Of a stretch of 64,000 nt of DNA, positions 46,258-54,801 are shown one piece after another. This DNA is from an uncultured Polaribacter sp. (lineage in GTDB: Bacteria > Bacteroidota > Bacteroidia > Flavobacteriales > Flavobacteriaceae): contig CANMHT010000012.1 in the NCBI GenBank assembly GCA_947497755.1, positions 52,919 through 116,918 of the forward strand, written 5' to 3'. The notes under the pieces are model-generated. The model made no database searches. It saw only the letters and a list, made by a program, of their open reading frames with translations, and was not told the DNA's origin. A program made the translations under genes and the position numbers. Each line of letters begins with the position of its first letter. The first letter of the stretch is position 1.

Positions 46258-46653
46258 ATGATTAAAAAAATAATTATTGGAATTGTTGTAGGAACATTAA
46301 TTGGTTTATTTACAACCTCTTTTTTCTTTCCTAAAGGAATTCATTTTGTAGCCTTATTTTGGACTAAGATAACAGCTACCTCTATAGTTACTGGTGCATT
46401 TTGTGGCGCGTATGCCTACCTATCAAAATCTAAACTACAGACCTTTTTAGTTTCTATACTAATTGGAATGTTTACTTTTTATTTAAAATACTTACTTACT
46501 GGTCATAACTTTGATCCACTAACAATGGGAGCATTTACTGGAGCTCTTTTAGGTGGAGTTTTTGCAGTGATTAGAAAAGTAAGCACCTCATTAAAAATAA
46601 TGAGGCGCTTAAAAAGACATCGTCAATCTGGATTTAATAACTACGGTTATTAA
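46258..46653 (+). CDS. Small multi-pass membrane protein, 131 residues
   Basis: Four hydrophobic segments with glycine-rich packing (IGIVVGTLIGLFTTSFFF, IVTGAFCGAYAYL, FTGALLGGVFAVI) and a basic C-terminus (KIMRRLKRHRQSG). No family recognised. It starts 55 bases after the response regulator and may belong to the same transcript; it overlaps the convergent rhodanese stop by four bases. Confidence 0.65.
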   Translation: MIKKIIIGIVVGTLIGLFTTSFFFPKGIHFVALFWTKITATSIVTGAFCGAYAYLSKSKLQTFLVSILIGMFTFYLKYLLTGHNFDPLTMGAFTGALLGGVFAVIRKVSTSLKIMRRLKRHRQSGFNNYGY

Positions 46654-46958
46654 AGGTATTGATCTACATTTTGCCAAGGACCACCATTAATAACATCTAC
46701 GCCATTGTTTGCTAAAAACTGAGTGGCTTGTCCGCTTCTACCTCCACTTTTGCAAACGGCAATGATTGGTTTGTTAAGTCCTTTTATTTCATCTAATTTT
46801 AGAGGAATTAAGTTTAATACTATATGTTTGGCTCCTTCACTATGTCCGGCATCCCATTCCATTTGAGTTCTCACATCTAAAATTACAGCTCCTTTAGCTA
46901 AATATTCTTTAATTTCTGATTCCATGTTCTTTCTTCTGAACAAATTAAATAAACCCAT
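46650..46958 (-). CDS. Rhodanese-like domain protein
   Basis: 102 residues, a single rhodanese domain. Active loop AVCKSGGRSGQA carries the catalytic cysteine; the CH2A-like EWDAGHSEGAKHI is also present. Predicted cytosolic sulfur-transfer protein. Located 12 bp downstream of the aromatic amino acid hydroxylase on the same strand. Confidence 0.9.
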   Translation of the reverse strand: MGLFNLFRRKNMESEIKEYLAKGAVILDVRTQMEWDAGHSEGAKHIVLNLIPLKLDEIKGLNKPIIAVCKSGGRSGQATQFLANNGVDVINGGPWQNVDQYL

Positions 46959-46970
46959 TGTTATATTTTT

Positions 46971-48713
46971 TTATTCGCACAAAGCTAATCCATTCTCAAT
47001 TAATGTTGTGTAGCTTTGGTTACACTTTAGATTTATTAACTGTTCTTTTAATTTATTTTTGATTTGATAATTTTTCTTTACTGAGATTTCATACAATTCT
47101 AAAACCAATAACCAATCATTAGGATAGGCTTCATTTAATTTGTCTGAAATTTTCACGATATCTTCTTCACTAACCGAATCTGTTTCTCTCATCTTTCGCA
47201 CTTCGCTATACAATTCATACAGAGCTAAATCAGATTCAGAATAATTTATTTTATGTGTTTTTGTTTCAGAAACTTTGGCTATTTCCTCAAAAGAATTTAC
47301 ATCGGCTGGTCCTGCATAAGCAGACACTAATTCTTTACCAATGGCCATATCATAGATGCCCCATTCTGGTCTAAATAAAATTTGATCTTTATAAGTAACG
47401 GTACAATCTTTTAATGAAATGATTAAAATTTTACCACGTAAATCTCGAGTTCCAGTAATGGCTTTTCCTTCAACAATGACACCACTTTCAAACTCCAATC
47501 GCATCGATTCACCTTCATAGATTCCGTAAGCTTTTAAATCTCTCGGACTCATATCTTCAATCGGTAAATTAATTCCTTTTAGCTTTCCTACTGGGCTTCC
47601 AAATCCTTCTGCATGATAGCTTACTCCATGACCAATTAGTTCTTTATCTCTATTTGCTAATGCTGTTGCCCCAGTAGTTTGTATATAAGCTACTTTGTTA
47701 TTTTCATCTTTAATAAGATTGGTAAAAATACCTGAAACTTGTATTCCTGTACTTAATTCTACAGTTCCTAAATTTTTAGAATCAATTAATTTTTCAACTC
47801 CTTTTGCTCCACCTTTTCGTAAGGCCATTGTATTCGCAAACTCATCCAACACCAAACTTAAATATGCAAAATCTGGAGTCACAAATAACTGTGGTTGTGG
47901 TTTTGTAATATCAAAACTCACATTAGCCGCATCTATAGAATAAGGTATTTTTTGTACTTCATCTGTTAAACACCAAGCACTTTCTCCAATAGAAGATAGC
48001 AAACCTGCTCCATAAATTTTTGGGCTGTCAACATTGCCAATCAATCCATATTCTACTGTCCACCAATGTAAATTTCTTATTTGAGCCATTTCAGACAATT
48101 CTCCAATATTATTTTGCAATGCTTCTACAGCAGCTTGGGCTTTTTCAACTTCTTCTTTGGTAGAATTTGGATCTTCTTTTAAAATAGACAATAGTCGAAT
48201 CGCTTCATACATTTCATAATCTTTAGAAGATGAAATTGCTTTGCTTCCAATTTCTCCAAATCTTCTTAAGTATTCAGAATACTCTGGATTTGCAATAATA
48301 GGTGCATGTCCAGCAGCTTCATGAATAATGTCTGGTGCAGGCGTATATTGTATATGATCTATAGTTCTCATATCAGATGCAATAACCAATACATTGTATG
48401 CTTGGAATTCCATAAATGCATTTGGCGGAATAAATCCATCTACAGATACTGCAGCCCAACCAATTTCTTTTAAAATTCTATTCATTCCTTCCATATGTGG
48501 AATCGACTCTAAAGAAATTCCTGTTTTGTCCAATCCGTTTAAATAAGATTCGTGAGCAACTTTTCCCAAATAATCTACATTCATACGCATCACATAACGC
48601 CAAACTGCTTGGTTTTGTGCAGTATATTCGTCATAAGGTTGTTTTACGATAAATTGATGTAAATGTTTAGGTAATTTTTTGGTGACTTCATTCAGTTCAA
48701 AATGACTTTCCAT
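46971..48713 (-). CDS. Biopterin-dependent aromatic amino acid hydroxylase (phenylalanine 4-monooxygenase-like)
   Basis: 580 residues. The non-haem iron ligands are visible as H131 and H136 (PDIIHEAAGHAP) and E221 (WWTVEYGLIG), the classic His-His-Glu facial triad. The catalytic part lies in the first ~340 residues; the C-terminal ~240 residues (from about 340) are an extension of unknown function, making it about twice the size of proteobacterial PhhA. Reaction expected: phenylalanine to tyrosine with tetrahydropterin and oxygen; substrate specificity cannot be read here. A rhodanese gene follows after 12 bp. Confidence 0.93.
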   Translation of the reverse strand: MESHFELNEVTKKLPKHLHQFIVKQPYDEYTAQNQAVWRYVMRMNVDYLGKVAHESYLNGLDKTGISLESIPHMEGMNRILKEIGWAAVSVDGFIPPNAFMEFQAYNVLVIASDMRTIDHIQYTPAPDIIHEAAGHAPIIANPEYSEYLRRFGEIGSKAISSSKDYEMYEAIRLLSILKEDPNSTKEEVEKAQAAVEALQNNIGELSEMAQIRNLHWWTVEYGLIGNVDSPKIYGAGLLSSIGESAWCLTDEVQKIPYSIDAANVSFDITKPQPQLFVTPDFAYLSLVLDEFANTMALRKGGAKGVEKLIDSKNLGTVELSTGIQVSGIFTNLIKDENNKVAYIQTTGATALANRDKELIGHGVSYHAEGFGSPVGKLKGINLPIEDMSPRDLKAYGIYEGESMRLEFESGVIVEGKAITGTRDLRGKILIISLKDCTVTYKDQILFRPEWGIYDMAIGKELVSAYAGPADVNSFEEIAKVSETKTHKINYSESDLALYELYSEVRKMRETDSVSEEDIVKISDKLNEAYPNDWLLVLELYEISVKKNYQIKNKLKEQLINLKCNQSYTTLIENGLALCE

Positions 48714-48938
48714 TTTTACAAATACGAGTGTACACTCTTTTTTAAGTTGATAATTGCCCTGTAAAGTTACATATTTTGAGATTGATTTTTGTTAAATTCT
48801 ACTCTAAAATGCATCCTTATTTTAATACATTTTTAAAAAAACTCATGTTTTGCAAAGTTTAACACTGTTTTTACCTCTGTAACAATCAACAACTTACAAC
48901 TACTAATATTATATAGTTTTACATTAAAAATAATTGTT

Positions 48939-49223
48939 ATGAGAGGAAGAAATTACAACGGACTTGGTGGATTTTCTAGTCATGCTTCATCAATGATTAG
49001 TAGCCTAAAAAATAACTTAAAAGAAAGAAGTATTGAACGCTTTAAATCCTCTAAAGTTTCAGCTGTTTATAAAAAAGGACAAATCGACAAAAAAGCAAGT
49101 CCAGAATTGCTAAAAAAAATACGATTAAAAACAAAAAAACAACGTCAAATAAGTTTGCTAAAAAACATCTTATTGTTCGTAGTTATTGCCAGTATCTTCT
49201 TTTTAATTGTTTGGTTAAATTAA
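48939..49223 (+). CDS. Small C-terminally anchored membrane protein, 94 residues
   Basis: Basic soluble N-terminal ~70 residues (RGRNYNGLGGFSSHASSMIS, then KKIRLKTKKQRQ) and a C-terminal hydrophobic anchor (ILLFVVIASIFFLIVWL). No family recognised. It is a single gene between the divergent hydroxylase and gpmI. Confidence 0.65.
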   Translation: MRGRNYNGLGGFSSHASSMISSLKNNLKERSIERFKSSKVSAVYKKGQIDKKASPELLKKIRLKTKKQRQISLLKNILLFVVIASIFFLIVWLN

Positions 49224-49305
49224 TGCTATTTTTTCTCTAACGGTTTCGTAAATTAATGTTATCAAGCTAAAAATCTTTCTTACTTTTACCAGATAATTTA
49301 TCGGT

Positions 49306-50823
49306 ATGAATAAAAAAGTAATTCTATTAATTTTAGATGGCTGGGGAATTACACAAGACCCAAAAGTTTCTGCAATTTACAATGCTAAAACACCTTTTAT
49401 AAACTCTTTATATAACGATTTTCCGCACGCAAGTTTACGTACAGACGGAGAACATGTTGGTTTGCCTGAAGGACAAATGGGAAACTCTGAAGTAGGACAC
49501 ATGAATTTGGGTGCAGGTAGAATTGTATACCAAAACTTAGCAAAAATCAACAATGCACTAAAAGAAAATACCTTAGCACAAGAAAAAGTATTGCTAGATG
49601 CCTTTGACTATGCAAAACAGCACAAAAAGAATGTTCATTTTTTAGGTTTGGTTTCTAATGGAGGTATCCATTCTCATATTGATCATTTAAAAGGATTACT
49701 TAAAGCCGCCAATCAAAACAATGTTGAAAATGTATTTTTACACGCCTTTACAGATGGTAGAGATTGTGATCCTAAATCTGGAAAATACTTTATTTCTGAC
49801 ATTGAAAATACATTGAAAGAAACCAACGGAACTTTAGCAACAATTACCGGTAGATATTATGCTATGGACAGAGACAATCGTTGGGAAAGAGTTCAGTTAG
49901 CTTATGATGCTTTAGTCAATGGAAAAGGAATGGCTTCAACCAATGCTGTAGAAAGTATTGAAAAAAGTTATCAGAATGAAATAACCGATGAGTTTATCAA
50001 ACCAATCGTTATGGTTGATGAACATAACATCCCTAAAGCAACGATCCAAAAAGACGATGTTGTTATTTTCTTTAATTTTAGAACAGATCGAGGAAGGCAA
50101 TTAACCAATGCTTTATGTCAACAAGATTTTCCTGAATACAATATGAAAAAGTTAGCGTTGCATTATGTTACTATGACAAATTATGACGAAACGTTCAAAA
50201 ATATTCATGTAATTTATAATAGTAATAACATCAAAAATACTTTAGGAGAAGTCTTAGAAGCTGCAAACAAAAAGCAAATAAGAATAGCAGAAACTGAAAA
50301 ATATCCACATGTTACCTTTTTCTTTTCTGGCGGAAGAGAAGAAGAATTCATTGGAGAAAAAAGACTTTTATGTCCGTCTCCAAAAGTAGCAACATACGAT
50401 TTACAACCAGAAATGAGTGCCTATGAAATTAGAGATGCAATTGTTTCTGAATTACAAAATGGAGAAGTTGATTTTGTTTGCTTAAACTTTGCCAATGGAG
50501 ATATGGTTGGACATACTGGAGATTTTAATGCAGCTGTAAAAGCTTGCGAAGCTGTAGACTTAGCCACAAAAGATGTAATTACTACTGCATTAGAAAACAA
50601 TTATAGCACTTTATTAATTGCAGATCACGGAAATTGTGAAACCATGATCAACCCAGATGGAACACCTCATACGGCACATACAACCAATCCTGTTCCATTC
50701 ATTTTAATCGACAAAGAAATCAAATCAATAAAAAATGGTATATTGGGCGATATTGCTCCGACAATTTTAAAATTAATGGGAGTAAATCAACCAAAAGAAA
50801 TGACACAAAAACCTTTAGTATAA
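49306..50823 (+). CDS. gpmI: 2,3-bisphosphoglycerate-independent phosphoglycerate mutase
   Basis: 505 residues, full length. Alkaline-phosphatase-superfamily metal motif ILDGWGI (D11) and the phospho-serine motif GNSEVGHMNLGAG (S61), later TDGRDCDP, FNFRTDRGRQLT and ADHGNCETM. Interconverts 3- and 2-phosphoglycerate in glycolysis with manganese. A thioredoxin-like gene follows within three bases. Confidence 0.97.
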   Translation: MNKKVILLILDGWGITQDPKVSAIYNAKTPFINSLYNDFPHASLRTDGEHVGLPEGQMGNSEVGHMNLGAGRIVYQNLAKINNALKENTLAQEKVLLDAFDYAKQHKKNVHFLGLVSNGGIHSHIDHLKGLLKAANQNNVENVFLHAFTDGRDCDPKSGKYFISDIENTLKETNGTLATITGRYYAMDRDNRWERVQLAYDALVNGKGMASTNAVESIEKSYQNEITDEFIKPIVMVDEHNIPKATIQKDDVVIFFNFRTDRGRQLTNALCQQDFPEYNMKKLALHYVTMTNYDETFKNIHVIYNSNNIKNTLGEVLEAANKKQIRIAETEKYPHVTFFFSGGREEEFIGEKRLLCPSPKVATYDLQPEMSAYEIRDAIVSELQNGEVDFVCLNFANGDMVGHTGDFNAAVKACEAVDLATKDVITTALENNYSTLLIADHGNCETMINPDGTPHTAHTTNPVPFILIDKEIKSIKNGILGDIAPTILKLMGVNQPKEMTQKPLV

Positions 50824-50825
50824 AT

Positions 50826-51359
50826 ATGACTATGAAAAAATTAGTATTCCTTTTCGTCTTAACATTAAGTATTAGCTGTTCTGCACAAGAAAAAAAAGCC
50901 ACAAAAAATGCCTCAGGAGATTTAATAGGTATCACTTCTAGAGCTGATTTTGATCAAGCTCCTTATGCAAGCTGGTTTCAGAGATATAGCAATAGCTATA
51001 ATGTAGACAAACCTACTGTAAAAAAATTAAAAAAAGCTTTAAAAAATGTTACTATAAAAGCATTTATGGGAACTTGGTGTGGTGATAGTAAAAGAGAAAC
51101 ACCTAGATTTTACAAAGTTTTAGAAGCAGCAGAATTTGACTTAAAAAATCTTGAAATGATTACAGTAAATAGAGGAAAAAAAACTCCAGATAATTTAGAA
51201 AGAGGATTCAATATTTTTAGAGTTCCTACTTTTATTTTTTATAAGAATGGAAAAGAAATTGGACGTTATGTAGAATATCCTAGAAAATCTTTAGAAAAAG
51301 ACATGCTAGATATTCTAACAGGAAAACCATATAAGCACTCTTACGATCATTCTAAATAA
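50826..51359 (+). CDS. Thioredoxin-family lipoprotein with a single-cysteine active site
   Basis: 177 residues. Signal peptide with lipobox SISC; ATG at 50826 or 50832 (in frame, two residues apart). The thioredoxin-like fold is marked by AFMGTWCGDSKRETPRFYKV and FRVPTFIFYKNGKEIGRYVEYP with the cis-proline. The CxxC motif is replaced by WCGDS, so only one redox cysteine remains; this form is known in this Bacteroidota subfamily. Located three bases after gpmI, likely cotranscribed, and four bases before the HAD gene. Confidence 0.88.
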   Translation: MTMKKLVFLFVLTLSISCSAQEKKATKNASGDLIGITSRADFDQAPYASWFQRYSNSYNVDKPTVKKLKKALKNVTIKAFMGTWCGDSKRETPRFYKVLEAAEFDLKNLEMITVNRGKKTPDNLERGFNIFRVPTFIFYKNGKEIGRYVEYPRKSLEKDMLDILTGKPYKHSYDHSK

Positions 51360-51363
51360 AGAT

Positions 51364-51768
51364 ATGTTACCTAAAGATCATTTAATTATTGCTGTAGACT
51401 TTGACGGAACCATAGTTGAAGATGCCTATCCTAAAATTGGTAAGCCTTTACTATTTGCTTTTGAAACCTTAATAAAACTTCAAGAAGATGGGCATCGCTT
51501 AATCTTATGGACATACAGAAGTGGAAAAAGATTACAAGAAGCCGTAAATTTTTGCAAACAACACGATATTGAGTTTTATGCCATAAACAAAAGCTATCCA
51601 GAAGAGCAATTTGACGAAGAAAAACAAAGTCGTAAAATAAATGCTGATTTATTTATTGACGACAGAAATGCTGGAGGCTTTTTAGGTTGGACAGAAATTT
51701 ACAAATACGCATTTAACCACGAACCAGAACCACCTAAAAAAAGAGGTTTTTTCTCTTTATTTAAGTAA
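51364..51768 (+). CDS. BT0820-type HAD phosphatase
   Basis: 134 residues. HAD motif I VDFDGTIVED, motif II-like LILWTYRSG, and DLFIDDRN near the C-terminus as the acidic motif. Small cap-less HAD hydrolase of the BT0820 family; natural substrate unknown. Third gene of a tight gpmI-thioredoxin-HAD run (two to four base gaps). Confidence 0.88.
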   Translation: MLPKDHLIIAVDFDGTIVEDAYPKIGKPLLFAFETLIKLQEDGHRLILWTYRSGKRLQEAVNFCKQHDIEFYAINKSYPEEQFDEEKQSRKINADLFIDDRNAGGFLGWTEIYKYAFNHEPEPPKKRGFFSLFK

Positions 51769-51795
51769 TTCTGATTTGCAATTAACTATTGAAAA

Positions 51796-53064
51796 CTATT
51801 TTATTCCGTCAAAATAACTACGTTCTATACTTTCTCTAAAGTCTGGATGCGCAATGTTTACCAATTCTTTTACACGCTGTTTGATAGTTTTACCATACAA
51901 ATTGGCAACTCCGTATTCTGTAACAACATATTGTACATGAGCTCTTGTGGTCACCACTCCAGCTCCAGGTTTTAAAAATGGTGTAATTCTACTAATTCCT
52001 TTATTGGTTACTGATGGCAATGCTATAATTGCTTTCCCTCCTTCACTTAAAGAAGCTCCTCTAATAAAGTCCATCTGACCTCCAACTCCAGAATACATAT
52101 TTTGCCCAATAGAATCTGCACAAACTTGCCCTGTAACATCTACTTCTATAGCAGAGTTTATAGCTATCATTTTAGGATTTTGTCTAATAATAGCAACATC
52201 ATTGGTATAATTAGAAGCTCTCATTTCTATAAACGGATTGTCATCTACATAATCGTATAGCTTTTGCGAACCAATTAAAAAAGTTGCTAATGCTCTACCT
52301 CTATTTACCGCTTTGTAATTTCCGTTAATTACATCTTTTAAAATTAGATCGATTACTCCATCAGAAAACATTTCTGTGTGCAATCCTAAATCTTTATGAT
52401 TACCCAATCTTGATAAAACGGCATTCGGAATACTTCCTATTCCCATTTGTAAGGTACTTCTATCTTCAATTAGATTTGCTACATGATCTCCAATTTTATT
52501 TTCAATCTCTGATGGAGCAGCAATTTCATGAGCATGCAATGCATCATCGGAATCTACAAAAGCATCAATTTCTGATACATGAATAATTCCTGCTCCAAAA
52601 GTTCTTGGCATATTTTTATTAACCTGTGCAATGACATATTTGGCGTTTTCTATGGCAGCTAAAGTAGCTTCCACAGAAACTCCCAAAGAACAATAACCGT
52701 GTTTATCTGGAACAGAAACATGTATTAATGCAACATCAATATCAATAATATTACGCTTAAATAAATTGGGTAATTCACTTAAAAAAACAGGAGTATATGA
52801 ACCATTCCCTGCTTTTAGTGTATGACGTACATTTTTACCAATAAAAAAAGAATTCACATGAAAACTCTCTTTTAATTCTGGATTTGCATAAGGAGCATCT
52901 CCTTCAATATGCAAATGACAAACTTCTACATTTCTCAATTCTTCATGCCTTGCAGACATGGCATTGATTAATTGTTGTGGTGCAGCAGCTGCTGCTTGAA
53001 TATATACTCTATCGTTTGATTTTATAACTTTTACAGCCTCTTCTGCTGTTACTGACTTGTACAT
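51796..53064 (-). CDS. Acetyl-CoA hydrolase/transferase family protein
   Basis: 422 residues from the ATG at 53064. The frame extends to 53124, but a -7 box at 53088-53095 lies inside that extension, so the shorter start is preferred. CoA-transferase motifs GIGSIPNAVLS and HTEMFSDGVIDL (catalytic Glu), later GQMDFIRGASLSEGGKAI and VTEYGVANLYGKT, mark a class I-type enzyme of the acetate or 4-hydroxybutyrate CoA-transferase group. Expected to move CoA between acyl groups and acetate; the substrate cannot be told. Confidence 0.93.
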   Translation of the reverse strand: MYKSVTAEEAVKVIKSNDRVYIQAAAAAPQQLINAMSARHEELRNVEVCHLHIEGDAPYANPELKESFHVNSFFIGKNVRHTLKAGNGSYTPVFLSELPNLFKRNIIDIDVALIHVSVPDKHGYCSLGVSVEATLAAIENAKYVIAQVNKNMPRTFGAGIIHVSEIDAFVDSDDALHAHEIAAPSEIENKIGDHVANLIEDRSTLQMGIGSIPNAVLSRLGNHKDLGLHTEMFSDGVIDLILKDVINGNYKAVNRGRALATFLIGSQKLYDYVDDNPFIEMRASNYTNDVAIIRQNPKMIAINSAIEVDVTGQVCADSIGQNMYSGVGGQMDFIRGASLSEGGKAIIALPSVTNKGISRITPFLKPGAGVVTTRAHVQYVVTEYGVANLYGKTIKQRVKELVNIAHPDFRESIERSYFDGIK

Positions 53065-53087
53065 AATTTTTGGTTTTAAATACTTGG

Positions 53088-53095
53088 CAAAGGTA
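53088..53095 (-). promoter_or_regulatory. -7 box TACCTTTG for the acetyl-CoA hydrolase gene
   Basis: Exact TAnnTTTG match on the minus strand, 23 bases before the ATG at 53064. It decides that start over the upstream in-frame ATG at 53124. Confidence 0.65.
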
Positions 53096-53176
53096 CACAC
53101 AGAAACCAGCTTAAAACCTGTCAAATATCATTTTCTAAAGATTTTTTTCTATTTTCTGTAGTTTCTTTTTTTAAAG

Positions 53177-53184
53177 TATCTTTG
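53177..53184 (+). promoter_or_regulatory. -7 box TATCTTTG for map
   Basis: Exact TAnnTTTG match 20 bases before the ATG at 53205. Confidence 0.6.
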
Positions 53185-53204
53185 CAGACCAATTACTTGT
53201 AGAG

Positions 53205-54023
53205 ATGATTAAAATTAAAAGCTTAGAAGAGATTGAATTAATGCGCGAAAGTGCTTTAATTGTTTCTAAAACTTTAGGATTACTAGCCAAAGAAGTAAAA
53301 CCTGGTGTTACGACCTTACAACTAGATAAAATTGCAGAAGAGTTTATTCGTTCTGAAGGAGCTACACCTGCTTTTTTAGGGTTATATGATTTTCCAAATA
53401 CATTGTGTATGAGTCCAAATGCTCAAGTTGTACACGGAATTCCGAATAACAAACCTTTAATTGAAGGAGATATCATTTCTATAGATTGTGGTGCTTATAA
53501 AAATGGTTTTTATGGAGATCATGCCTATACTTTTGAAGTAGGAGAAGTAGCCCCTGAAACTAAAAAATTATTAGACGTTACCAAACAAAGTTTATACGAA
53601 GGTATCCGTCAATTTAAAGCAGGAAACAGAGTTGGAGATGTTGGTTTTGCTATTCAACAACATGCAGAAAAACATGGTTACGGAGTTGTTAGAGAATTGG
53701 TAGGTCATGGTTTAGGTAGAGAAATGCACGAAGATCCAGAAATGCCGAATTATGGTAAAAGAGGGCGTGGTAAAAAATTTACAGAAGGAATGGTTGTTGC
53801 CATTGAACCTATGATTAATATGGGAACTCATAAAGTACATCATTTAAAAGATGGTTGGACCATTTTAACTAGAGATGGAAAACCAAGTGCTCACTTTGAA
53901 CACGATGTAGCTATTGTTAATGGAAAACCTGAATTACTTTCTACTTTTGAATATGTTTATCAAGCATTAGGAATTAACTCTGATGAAGAAAAAGAGTTCA
54001 GACAAAAAGAATTGGTTTTATAA
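53205..54023 (+). CDS. map: Methionine aminopeptidase, type I
   Basis: 272 residues. Metal-ligand motifs in order: IDCGAYKNGFYGDHAY (two Asp), GHGLGREMHEDP (His), AIEPM (Glu) and the final FEHDVAIV (Glu). Removes the N-terminal methionine from new proteins. Cotranscribed with the methyltransferase that begins three bases later. Confidence 0.97.
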   Translation: MIKIKSLEEIELMRESALIVSKTLGLLAKEVKPGVTTLQLDKIAEEFIRSEGATPAFLGLYDFPNTLCMSPNAQVVHGIPNNKPLIEGDIISIDCGAYKNGFYGDHAYTFEVGEVAPETKKLLDVTKQSLYEGIRQFKAGNRVGDVGFAIQQHAEKHGYGVVRELVGHGLGREMHEDPEMPNYGKRGRGKKFTEGMVVAIEPMINMGTHKVHHLKDGWTILTRDGKPSAHFEHDVAIVNGKPELLSTFEYVYQALGINSDEEKEFRQKELVL

Positions 54024-54026
54024 TCT

Positions 54027-54800
54027 TTGTTGCTATTGAAAGCTGTTTTTAAATTTTTCTTAAACTTATTACCAAGGCCTTTATTAATAAAGCTTAGTTA
54101 TTGGGTTAGACCATTCATTGCATTGACATTAAAAGGAAATCGTTTTACAGATCCAATTGATGGTAAAAGTTTTCGAAAGTTTTTACCTTATGGATATGGA
54201 AAACAACGTGAAAATGCGTTATCTCCAAGTACTTTATCTTTAGAAAGACATCGATTACTTTGGTTGTATTTAAAAGAGGAAACTGACTTTTTTACTACTC
54301 AAAAAAAAGTCTTACACATGGCACCAGAACAATGTTTTTTACCCATTTTTAGAAAACAACAAAACTTAGAGTATACTACCGCAGATTTATATTCACCTAT
54401 TGCAGATGTAAAAGCAGATATTTGTGATTTACCTTTTGAAGACAACACTTTTGATGTGGTATTTTGCAATCATGTATTAGAACATATTACAGACGATACA
54501 AAAGCTATGAAAGAGTTGTATCGTGTATTAAAACCTAACGGAATGGGTATTTTTCAAATTCCGCAAGACCTCTCTAGAGAATTTACTTTTGAAGACGACT
54601 CAATTACCGACGAAAAAGAACGCGCTAAAATATTTGGGCAATATGATCATGTACGTGTTTATGGTAGAGATTATTTTGACAAATTACGTTCTATCGGTTT
54701 TAAGGTGGATGAAGTAGATTATACAAAAAAAATCGCTCCAGAAATGATGGAACGATTTTGTTTATCTAAAGGCGAAATCTTGCCTGTATGTTTTAAATAA
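54027..54800 (+). CDS. Class I SAM-dependent methyltransferase, TTG start
   Basis: 257 residues. No ATG exists near the N-terminus; TTG at 54027 (or 54030, 54036) is taken because the conserved-looking start FKFFLNLLPRPLLIKLSYW follows at once. The SAM-binding core shows VLHMAPEQ, DICDLPFEDNTFDVVFCNHV and LEHI, with MKELYRVLKPNGMGIFQIPQ. Methyltransf_11-like; substrate unknown. Directly downstream of map (three-base gap), convergent with the WG-repeat gene (one base between stops). Confidence 0.85.
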   Translation: MLLLKAVFKFFLNLLPRPLLIKLSYWVRPFIALTLKGNRFTDPIDGKSFRKFLPYGYGKQRENALSPSTLSLERHRLLWLYLKEETDFFTTQKKVLHMAPEQCFLPIFRKQQNLEYTTADLYSPIADVKADICDLPFEDNTFDVVFCNHVLEHITDDTKAMKELYRVLKPNGMGIFQIPQDLSREFTFEDDSITDEKERAKIFGQYDHVRVYGRDYFDKLRSIGFKVDEVDYTKKIAPEMMERFCLSKGEILPVCFK

Positions 54801-54801
54801 T

